Assembly: GCA_937893205.1 (NCBI GenBank)
Contig: CALBJU010000106.1
Location: 1-15,024 of the forward strand
DNA from: an uncultured Bacteroidota bacterium
Lineage (GTDB): Bacteria > Bacteroidota > Rhodothermia > Rhodothermales > UBA10348
Length of the DNA: 15,024 bases
Direction of reading: 5' to 3'
The notes under the pieces were generated by a model. The model saw only the letters and a program-made list of their open reading frames with translations, was not told the origin of the DNA and made no database searches. Shown here in pieces: positions 6,863 to 13,048 of this stretch (within the stretch, counting starts at the first letter, position 1; each line of letters starts with the position of its first letter). Both the position numbers and the translations under genes were made by a program.

Positions 6863-8050
6863 TCAGTAAATGTATCCATGCTCGAGATTGAGTATGCTTT
6901 CACGGGTGTCAAACTGGCGATTGAAGACCTGATCTACTCGATAGACCAGCGCCAGATTGAGCCGGAATGATTCGCCCGGGTACACCGATCGAAGATCTCC
7001 GTAGGAGCGTTCGTGAACGCCTTGGATCCCGATATCGAAATTCGCCCCAACACGTTTGAAGATGTTGGCAAGAATCAGAAATTGGTTTGCTGTACCGTCT
7101 GCATCTGGAAATATGCGGTAGCCAAATCCGACTGCTGAATGTATTGACGGCCATTCATTCGTCCGTTTGACGTACTCAATACTGGTGAAGGTGGCCACCG
7201 ATTTTGCTCTACTCAACTCCACATAGGATGTAAGTGCATCCGAATTCCCGACTCCTTTCGAATAGATGGTCTGGTGGGTCAGTCGCCAGAAATGAACTGG
7301 ATCGGGTCGAAGGTTAACGCCCAGCCCAAACTTGACGTTTACCAGCGTTTCTTCCTCAAACGAGGCCGCCTTGTTTTCCGGCAGAAAAAATGCCTCGACG
7401 CCGAGTACGAGTTCGTTGATTCGATGCCGATTCCAGCGCTGTGAATCCGGTACTCGGTATCCCAGTGTGAATCCCACGGTGTTCAGTTCGAAGCTTTCCT
7501 CTTCCAGCAGGGTTTCCGAATAGTATTCACCGTGCAGATCGAAACGAATCCGGGGGGTCAAATAGCGGCCCACCATGATCAGATTCCCAAACTGCGTGTC
7601 TTCAGAATTCACCCCATCTGAAAACGGACTCTGGGTGTCGGTGTATGCGAGCGCGTCATCGTCCCTCAGCGTTGGAAATTCCATTAGATTGCTGTCGAGT
7701 CGGCTTCGCCCTATCTGAATAACGTTTCGCTGGTTTGCGAGACTGACAAATACGTGGTGGTAGAACACCTGTCCGAGATCGGATTCCGCGTCAGGAAATT
7801 GAAATCCGACGATGAGTTGGCCTCGGTACGAACCGAATAGTTTTTGCCGGGCTCCGAACAAGACGGAGGTATCGGAAAAATCGCTTACTGCGCCGGAGCG
7901 CGTGCCGTCGACAACGCCGAAGTTTCCAGACACCACGCCGACGGCTCCGAGAAGGAGCTCGGGCGACAACTCCTGCGCCGAGACATTATTCGTCAGCAGG
8001 ACGAGGAAGAGTACGAGGGAGGGCACGATTTTTTTCGACAATACTTTCAT
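6863..8050 (-). CDS. Predicted outer-membrane beta-barrel protein of the copper operon
   Basis: A 395-residue protein with a clear signal peptide (MKVLSKKIVPSLVLFLVLLT, then NNVSA, cut before QELSP). The mature chain is built of alternating short amphipathic strands with many aromatic, Asn, Asp and Arg residues and no hydrophobic helix, and it ends in Tyr (HGYIY), all usual for outer-membrane barrels. I do not recognise a specific family. The start is secure: AGGAGG at 8056-8061 sits five bases before ATG 8050 and overlaps the stop codon of the multicopper oxidase, so the two are translationally linked. By position it resembles the outer-membrane CopB that follows CopA in classic copper-resistance operons, but I see no Met/His-rich N-terminal segment like CopB's. 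A porin-like or channel role in copper handling is inference only. Confidence 0.75.
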   Translation of the reverse strand: MKVLSKKIVPSLVLFLVLLTNNVSAQELSPELLLGAVGVVSGNFGVVDGTRSGAVSDFSDTSVLFGARQKLFGSYRGQLIVGFQFPDAESDLGQVFYHHVFVSLANQRNVIQIGRSRLDSNLMEFPTLRDDDALAYTDTQSPFSDGVNSEDTQFGNLIMVGRYLTPRIRFDLHGEYYSETLLEEESFELNTVGFTLGYRVPDSQRWNRHRINELVLGVEAFFLPENKAASFEEETLVNVKFGLGVNLRPDPVHFWRLTHQTIYSKGVGNSDALTSYVELSRAKSVATFTSIEYVKRTNEWPSIHSAVGFGYRIFPDADGTANQFLILANIFKRVGANFDIGIQGVHERSYGDLRSVYPGESFRLNLALVYRVDQVFNRQFDTRESILNLEHGYIY

Positions 8051-8055
8051 TGTGG

Positions 8056-8061
8056 CCTCCT
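8056..8061 (-). promoter_or_regulatory. Shine-Dalgarno of the barrel gene overlapping the upstream stop
   Basis: AGGAGG on the minus strand, five bases before ATG 8050. It shares bases with the TAG stop (8062-8060) of the multicopper oxidase. It fixes the start and indicates coupled translation. Confidence 0.8.
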
Positions 8062-9331
8062 ACTGGTCCAGTGAAATGAATGGAAGTTTTGTCAGGCCGT
8101 CCATGTCCATGTTCATATCCGAATTCATGTCCATATCCATCTGCATGTTCGCGTGATCCATCATGCTGTGATCCATCGCTGGCATCGCCAGGCGCTCGGA
8201 ATCGGGAAGGTCTTCATAGATGAGGGCCGTCAATGTGCCACCTGGGTAGAGTCCATTGTTCGTGGCCCGCCGGGTGTCGTGATCGTGAAACGACCAGATC
8301 CCCGGATTATCGCCTGGAATGATGATGTCGTGGGTCTTTCCCGGGGGCAGCATGATGGTATTCATCCGGAGCGGTGAGGCCAGAGGATATCCGTCATTGG
8401 CCACCTCCCAGAAGTCAGTACCATGCAGATGAAGGGAGTGGATCGAGGCGCCGGCGTTGATGAGTCGGACGCGGATGTTCTCTCCCTCTTTAATGAACAG
8501 TCTGGGTGTGTCCGGATATGATTTTCCATTGATCGTGAAAAAATTCGGATCGGGGAGCTCGGCAGAGGTACGCCGTCGGATCGAGTACGGCGGCAGGTAA
8601 CCTTCCTCCATTGAGGCTCGGAGATCATCCACATCTGCGAACAGTCCAAATCGTTCTCGGGTGAATCGGCCATTCTTCATCAGGTAACGTCGCTCTTTCA
8701 TCCTCTCGAGCATGATGTTCAGCTCTTCTCGAACGAAATTGGTGTCGTGAGACGAGTAGATGAAGGTGTATTCCCGTTCGTAGGGAAACTGCTCCTGGAT
8801 GGGGTCGGTCTCGCCTTCGCGTGGCTCTACAATGATCGATCCATACATACCCGCCTGCATGTGGAGCATCGTTCCCCAGTGGCAGTGATACATGTGCGTT
8901 CCGTAGGGTTTCGCCTCAAACTCATACGTGAACGTCTGGTCGGGCATCACGGGGAGCTGGGTGACGTAGGGCACTCCATCCATCCTCCACGGTACGTGCA
9001 ATCCGTGCCAGTGAATGGTGTGGTTGAGCCCTGTTCGGTTCTCGAAATGAACCCTGACCCGGTCTCCGTAATTGACCCGGATTTCGGGTCCGGGAACGGT
9101 GCCGTTGAAAGCCAGTGTGTGGATGGTGACGCCCGGAACGATCTCTTGCTGCACAAGATCAACGTACAGGTGAAACTCCTTGAAGCCGTCCGTTTCGTGG
9201 ACAGGTTTCAGTCTCTCAGGGCTGCTGGAGGCCGCATTGGCGGGGCCGTCCTGTAGGTCGGCCATGAAGCGAGGTAGAAGGCCTCCCAGCGATGCGGCAG
9301 CGCCGGTCGCCAGAAAATTTCTTCTGTGCAT
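8060..9331 (-). CDS. Two-domain multicopper oxidase with Met/His/Asp-rich tail, Tat-exported
   Basis: A 423-residue copper oxidase that probably oxidises Cu(I) or another small reductant while reducing oxygen in the periplasm. The N-terminus RRNFLATGAAASLGG is a twin-arginine leader. There are two cupredoxin domains. Domain 1 (about 50-170) has HWHG (H107, H109) and HCH (H149, C150, H151) followed by H157 and M162, supplying the type 1 copper ligands and half of the trinuclear site. Domain 2 (about 270-372) has HSLHLHG (H298, H301, H303) and a final HDH (H349, H351), where an Asp stands in place of the type 1 Cys. So only domain 1 carries type 1 copper, as in type-B two-domain enzymes. Residues 385-411 are a tail of MDH and MDM repeats, a likely Cu(I) store. 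It is nine bases upstream of the barrel gene. Confidence 0.9.
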   Translation of the reverse strand: MHRRNFLATGAAASLGGLLPRFMADLQDGPANAASSSPERLKPVHETDGFKEFHLYVDLVQQEIVPGVTIHTLAFNGTVPGPEIRVNYGDRVRVHFENRTGLNHTIHWHGLHVPWRMDGVPYVTQLPVMPDQTFTYEFEAKPYGTHMYHCHWGTMLHMQAGMYGSIIVEPREGETDPIQEQFPYEREYTFIYSSHDTNFVREELNIMLERMKERRYLMKNGRFTRERFGLFADVDDLRASMEEGYLPPYSIRRRTSAELPDPNFFTINGKSYPDTPRLFIKEGENIRVRLINAGASIHSLHLHGTDFWEVANDGYPLASPLRMNTIMLPPGKTHDIIIPGDNPGIWSFHDHDTRRATNNGLYPGGTLTALIYEDLPDSERLAMPAMDHSMMDHANMQMDMDMNSDMNMDMDGLTKLPFISLDQ

Positions 9332-9397
9332 GATGGTTCTGAAAAGTTTGGATTGTCGAAGCGAGAATTGGACTGACCAATTGAGGTCGACGACTTT

Positions 9398-9805
9398 TCA
9401 GATCAAGAAGGACTCGTTTTGGGCGTATAAACGCCACTTTTCGAAGGGCGGCTTTATCAATCGAATTCCATGCACGTCGTTGCGCAGGCCGTTTGTCGCG
9501 AGCGAGGAATCGAGCGCATATATGGGGGCAGCAAAAAGGTGGATTTTCAGGGCAAGATCCATGCGGGAATTCAGCCTCGCCTCTGTCCTGTTCAGAAAGT
9601 GATCGCAGCAGTCGAACGAGAGAGTCTCGTGATCGCCAGCACGACACGGATCTGCGTCGTGAGAGCTTCCGCTGTGGCCGTTTTCGGACTCACTCCCCAT
9701 CGCCATATCGTGAGACATTCTGGCATGACACGTGGACGCTGTAAACAACGGTCCCAATCCCGAAAACAGGATGATTACAGCCAGTAATACGCTAAATCGT
9801 GGCAC
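9398..9805 (-). CDS. Small exported His/Met/Cys-rich protein, probable copper-binding
   Basis: Short protein of 135 residues from GTG 9805, or 159 from TTG 9877. I prefer 9805 because it begins a normal signal peptide (MPRFSVLLAVIILFSGLGPL, then FTASTCHA, cut before RMSHD); no Shine-Dalgarno supports either start. The mature N-terminus carries closely spaced metal ligands: HDMAMG, a Gly/Ser/His run, DPC, GDHE and DCCDH. The C-terminal half, with IHLFAAPIYAL and a RLIKPPF segment, is unlike any family I can name; the layout recalls small DUF2946-like proteins of copper-resistance loci. It lies 66 bases before the multicopper oxidase on the same strand and is probably the first gene of that operon. 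Metal binding is inferred from composition and neighbourhood. The reading frame is moderately secure. Confidence 0.65.
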   Translation of the reverse strand: MPRFSVLLAVIILFSGLGPLFTASTCHARMSHDMAMGSESENGHSGSSHDADPCRAGDHETLSFDCCDHFLNRTEARLNSRMDLALKIHLFAAPIYALDSSLATNGLRNDVHGIRLIKPPFEKWRLYAQNESFLI

Positions 9806-9865
9806 GAGTGGGTCTGGGTGGTCTGAGGAGGTTAGGTCGTACACCGGGCAGCTTTTAAGGTTCGA

Positions 9866-9895
9866 CACACGTTCCAAATCTCGAGCCCACGTGTG
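9866..9895. promoter_or_regulatory. Inverted repeat upstream of the copper operon
   Basis: CACACGT (9866-9872) and ACGTGTG (9889-9895) form a perfect 7-bp inverted repeat with a 16-base spacer, between the divergent copper operon and the small membrane protein gene. Centre-to-centre spacing of the arms is 23 bases, about two helical turns. Candidate regulator site or leader hairpin; it does not look like a CueR or CopY box. If translation begins at TTG 9877 one arm would be coding. Confidence 0.25.
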
Positions 9896-9944
9896 ATGAA
9901 TGGGGGAATAGCGTGACAGGACGCCAGAATCAGACCCGATCGGC

Positions 9945-9953
9945 TGGTATACT
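9945..9953 (+). promoter_or_regulatory. Extended -10 promoter candidate for the gene at 9981
   Basis: TGGTATACT matches an extended -10 (TG, one base, then TATACT at 9948-9953). No good -35 is seen at normal spacing. A start near 9960 would leave a leader of about 20 bases containing only the ribosome binding site of the next gene. Confidence 0.35.
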
Positions 9954-9968
9954 GGGATGAATCATTTT

Positions 9969-9974
9969 GGGAGG
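9969..9974 (+). promoter_or_regulatory. Shine-Dalgarno deciding the start at 9981
   Basis: GGGAGG six bases before ATG 9981. It favours this start over the in-frame ATG at 9957, which lies upstream of the motif and has no comparable signal. Confidence 0.7.
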
Positions 9975-9980
9975 ATAACG

Positions 9981-10406
9981 ATGATACGTAGCGTTTTGGC
10001 AGTACTCGCAGGCTATGTGGTGACGGGATTGGGTGCCACGGCCAGTGATCTTCTTATCGGAGTCATCTTTCCTGGATGGCAGAACCGACCATTAGGACAG
10101 CCGCCAACCCTTTTTCATACGGTACCATACGTTCTTTATACGGCGCTCTTTGCTGTTGTAGGCGGATATCTGGCTGCCTTAATCGCACGTCGTCTTGAAA
10201 TCAGGCACGCCATCGCAGTCGGAGTCCTCGGATTTTTACTGGCTCTGGGACCTGTCATATCAAACTTCCCGACGGACTTAACATGGTATAAGATCGCGGT
10301 TCCGCCTCTCTTTCTTGCCGGTGCCTACCTGGGAGGTTATTTGCGTCTTCGACAGGTCAGCAAGGACGCTACTAGTTCTGAGGTAGAGACCGCCGGAGAA
10401 GTATAA
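9981..10406 (+). CDS. Small integral membrane protein, four predicted helices
   Basis: A 141-residue inner-membrane protein of unknown role. From ATG 9981 the hydrophobic segments are about residues 3-25 (IRSVLAVLAGYVVTGLG), 46-68 (VPYVLYTALFAVVGGYLAAL), 75-94 (HAIAVGVLGFLLALGPV) and 106-126 (KIAVPPLFLAGAYLGGYL). A short loop with PGWQNRPLGQPP lies between the first two, and the C-terminus is a charged, acidic tail. The AVLAGYVV opening and glycine-rich helices are common in small uncharacterised membrane proteins of environmental bacteria, but I cannot name a family. It is divergent from the copper operon and 96 bases upstream of the aminotransferase gene, whose own Shine-Dalgarno is clear, so co-transcription is possible but not shown. 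Confidence 0.75.
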   Translation: MIRSVLAVLAGYVVTGLGATASDLLIGVIFPGWQNRPLGQPPTLFHTVPYVLYTALFAVVGGYLAALIARRLEIRHAIAVGVLGFLLALGPVISNFPTDLTWYKIAVPPLFLAGAYLGGYLRLRQVSKDATSSEVETAGEV

Positions 10407-10502
10407 AAGGGTTCTCCTCGTGGGATCAGGTTTTGCACTCGCGTGTGGGCAAGCCATTGATTAGAATGGGGTACCACTTCGAATGAATAGAGGACCAGAT
10501 CC

Positions 10503-11741
10503 ATGCGTAGACGCGATTTCCTGCAAGCTTCGACGGCCCTGTCGACTGGAATGTGGATGGGTAGTTCGATATTTTCCGCACCGCCTGATTCAGCCATCAA
10601 GGCAGACCTGAGCGACTGGCGATCACTTTTTCCGCGCCTCAAAACGGATGTCTACCTGAACGCTGCCCGGGGAACGCCGCTGTCCGCGTTTTCAGAAGAG
10701 GCAACCCAGGCGTATATGGATCTTTGGAAATTCGGGGGCGCTGATGGGCGATCCGAGGTGTTTCGAGACACGATGGCGTCCATTCGGGCGGAGTTTGCTG
10801 GACTTGTGCATGTGGACGAGACTGAAATTGCGCTTGTCTCATGCACAAAAGAGGGCGAGCAGAACGTGTTGGACAGCGTGCGGCCGTGGGACGGCGGAGG
10901 GCACGTCGTCACCAACATGTATCACTTTTCGGGATCCCTTCATAACTACGAAGGACACCGACGGCAGGGCCGGGAAGTTCGAATCATCTGGAGTGATGAC
11001 TGGGACCTGGAGGTTGAACGCGTCCTCGAAGCGATTGACGATAGCACTCGTCTCGTTTGCGTCACGCTCGTTTCAAATTTCAACGGACGGGTCGAAGATG
11101 TGAAAGTAATTGCAGCGAAGGCTCACCGCCATGGGGCCCTGGTCTTTGCTGACATTATCCAGGCTGTCGGAATTGTACCGGTAAACCTTAGAGAGCTGGA
11201 TGTTGATTTTGCCTCCTGTTCCTGCTACAAATGGCTCTATGGCCCGCACGGGGTGGGTTTCTTCTATGTCCGCAAAGGGTTGCAGGGCAACGAGATGTTG
11301 GATCGACTATTTCCCGGAAATTCCCGCCAACAGGTACCGCCATGGACGGAGGATGCAGCCGGGGAAAAGCTGAGTTTCTCGATGCCTGAGGATGCGCGGC
11401 GATATGAGCCGGGTCACCATTCGTATATCGGATATGCCTCCGTGCTTGCCGGGATTCGGTTTCTGCGCGGGGCCGGCATTGAAGAGGTTCAGGAATACAG
11501 TCTTGGATTGTCCCGGTTGTTGCGAGAGTTGATTGACGAGGATCGATATCCGTCTATCTCTCCGACTGAAATGGTGTCTCCTATCGTGACGTTTGAGAAA
11601 GGACATCTGGATATCACACCCGCGCTCATGCGAGAGAAGCTTGTCATATCAGTATCTGAAAAGACATTCAGGGTTTCTCCTACGATTTACAACACTGAAG
11701 ACGATGTTCGATTGCTGGCGGCTACGCTGAACGGCGTCTAG
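10503..11741 (+). CDS. Class V aminotransferase / isopenicillin-N-epimerase-like PLP enzyme with Tat-like leader
   Basis: A 412-residue PLP-dependent enzyme of the class V (NifS/serine-glyoxylate/isopenicillin N epimerase) fold type I group. The cofactor site is visible: Asp217 and Gln220 in GALVFADIIQAVG, and the Schiff-base Lys243 in SCYKWLYGPHGVGFFYV. YLNAARGTPLS near residue 51 replaces the LNHG-type N-terminal substrate loop of epimerases. The N-terminus MRRRDFLQASTALSTG reads as a twin-arginine signal, followed by SSIFSAPP, suggesting export of a folded PLP enzyme. The start is supported by GAGGA at 10490-10494. Desulfurase, transaminase and epimerase activities cannot be told apart from sequence. 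It ends 10 bases from the convergent hisD gene. Family firm, substrate unknown, export fairly likely. Confidence 0.88.
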   Translation: MRRRDFLQASTALSTGMWMGSSIFSAPPDSAIKADLSDWRSLFPRLKTDVYLNAARGTPLSAFSEEATQAYMDLWKFGGADGRSEVFRDTMASIRAEFAGLVHVDETEIALVSCTKEGEQNVLDSVRPWDGGGHVVTNMYHFSGSLHNYEGHRRQGREVRIIWSDDWDLEVERVLEAIDDSTRLVCVTLVSNFNGRVEDVKVIAAKAHRHGALVFADIIQAVGIVPVNLRELDVDFASCSCYKWLYGPHGVGFFYVRKGLQGNEMLDRLFPGNSRQQVPPWTEDAAGEKLSFSMPEDARRYEPGHHSYIGYASVLAGIRFLRGAGIEEVQEYSLGLSRLLRELIDEDRYPSISPTEMVSPIVTFEKGHLDITPALMREKLVISVSEKTFRVSPTIYNTEDDVRLLAATLNGV

Positions 11742-11751
11742 GAACGGTTGG

Positions 11752-13047
11752 TCAGACACCCCTTCGCTCGATCGCCCGAGCGTGAGCCTCGAGGCCTTCC
11801 TGTCGCGCAAACCAGGCGCCATCATTGAGCAATTGACTCGGCCCTTCAGCCGGATCCAGCTCCATCCACGTCTGGATTTTCAGGAAGGTGAACACGGAGA
11901 GCCCACCCGTCGAACGGGCGGTTCCACCCGTGGGCAAGACGTGGTTCGGACCGGCCCCATAATCTCCAATAACTTCAGCGGTCTGTTCGCCAACGAACAG
12001 CGCTCCGTAATGTGACAGCCGGTCGGCCAGGGACCTGGCGTCTCGGGTGCACAGCTGGAGATGCTCTGGTGCAAGTTCGTCGCTCCATCGCGTCGCTGTA
12101 TTTAAATCCGGCGCAAGCACTGATCCCCCGTTGCGAAGGGCCCTGCGCGCGGTTCGGAAAGAGGGGAGACCGTTCAATTGGCCTTCCAGTTCACGTTCAA
12201 CCTGGGTAATCAGCGAATCGCTGAGAGAAATCAGAAATGGAAATGCGTTATCGTCGTGCTCTGCCTGCGCGAGTAAATCAGCGGCAATGATCGCAGGATC
12301 TGCGGAGTCGTCAGCGATGATTACTAGTTCGGACGGCCCGGCAAGCATATCGATTCTGACTTCACCAGAAACGTATTTCTTGGCGGCTGTGACATACTGA
12401 TTCCCGGGTCCCACGATCAGATCCATCGGAGGCACGGATCCCGCCCCGAAAGCCAGAGCGGCAATTGCGTGTGCGCCTCCTGCGGCGAGCATTCCGCTGG
12501 CGCCTGCAATCCATGCTGCGGCCATCGTGAGGGGCGATTGATCGGGACTTGCAACCCAGATTTCTCGGACACCCGCGATCTGGGCCGGAATGACCGTCAT
12601 CAGGACTGAAGAGGGCAACGGGTAACGCCCCCCCGGGGCATAACATCCGGCTCGTTCCACTGCTGCTACTCGGTGTCCGGCGCGTCCGCCGGGAATTTCC
12701 ATCTCCAATTCCGTGAGACAGGAGAGCTGCGCCCTCGCGAACGCCCCGATCCGGGCAGAAATGCGCTCAAGCCGCTGTCTGTCATCCTCGGGTAGGCTCT
12801 CAAAAGCTTCCTGCAGCCTTCTTCGGTCGAGATTCAGCTCCGAGTCCTTCGGCAAACCGTCCAGCTCTTCTGCGTAAGCGCGAAGCGCTGGGTCGCCTTG
12901 TTCGCGGACCTGGTTGACGATTTCCCGAACAGTATTTTCAATCTCGGGATCGAATAGTCTTCTGCTTTCGCGATCGAGTTCCTCAATCGATGTGCGACGG
13001 GGAAACAGCGGTTCTTCGTTTCGCATTGAAGCGATAGTTGTTTTCAT
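11752..13047 (-). CDS. hisD: Histidinol dehydrogenase
   Basis: Catalyses the last two steps of histidine synthesis, histidinol to histidine with two NAD+, in the cytoplasm. At 431 residues it is the usual bacterial length. Zinc ligands are in register with the E. coli enzyme: Gln261 and His264 in AQAEHDD, Asp362 in GDYGAGPNHVLPTGG, and His422 in EGLEAHARAIERR. The catalytic pair is Glu328-His329 in ELAPEHL. VGPGNQYVTAAKKYV and DMLAGPSELVIIAD are family signatures. The ATG follows the stop of the HisA-HisI-HisE gene by one base, and AGGGAGG at 13054-13060 lies inside that gene's last codons, so translation is probably coupled. In fungi this domain is the C-terminal part of His4, directly after HisI-HisE. 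It converges with the aminotransferase gene, with 10 bases between. Confidence 0.97.
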   Translation of the reverse strand: MKTTIASMRNEEPLFPRRTSIEELDRESRRLFDPEIENTVREIVNQVREQGDPALRAYAEELDGLPKDSELNLDRRRLQEAFESLPEDDRQRLERISARIGAFARAQLSCLTELEMEIPGGRAGHRVAAVERAGCYAPGGRYPLPSSVLMTVIPAQIAGVREIWVASPDQSPLTMAAAWIAGASGMLAAGGAHAIAALAFGAGSVPPMDLIVGPGNQYVTAAKKYVSGEVRIDMLAGPSELVIIADDSADPAIIAADLLAQAEHDDNAFPFLISLSDSLITQVERELEGQLNGLPSFRTARRALRNGGSVLAPDLNTATRWSDELAPEHLQLCTRDARSLADRLSHYGALFVGEQTAEVIGDYGAGPNHVLPTGGTARSTGGLSVFTFLKIQTWMELDPAEGPSQLLNDGAWFARQEGLEAHARAIERRGV

Positions 13048-13048
13048 T

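Noticed and set aside
8089..8176. Tandem repeat in DNA (CATGTCCAT-like units)
   Set aside because: It encodes the MDM/MDH tail of the multicopper oxidase, so it is explained as a coding repeat, not an independent element.
8747..9256. 169-residue plus-strand frame opposite the multicopper oxidase
   Set aside because: It is the antisense of conserved copper-site codons and shows no domain.
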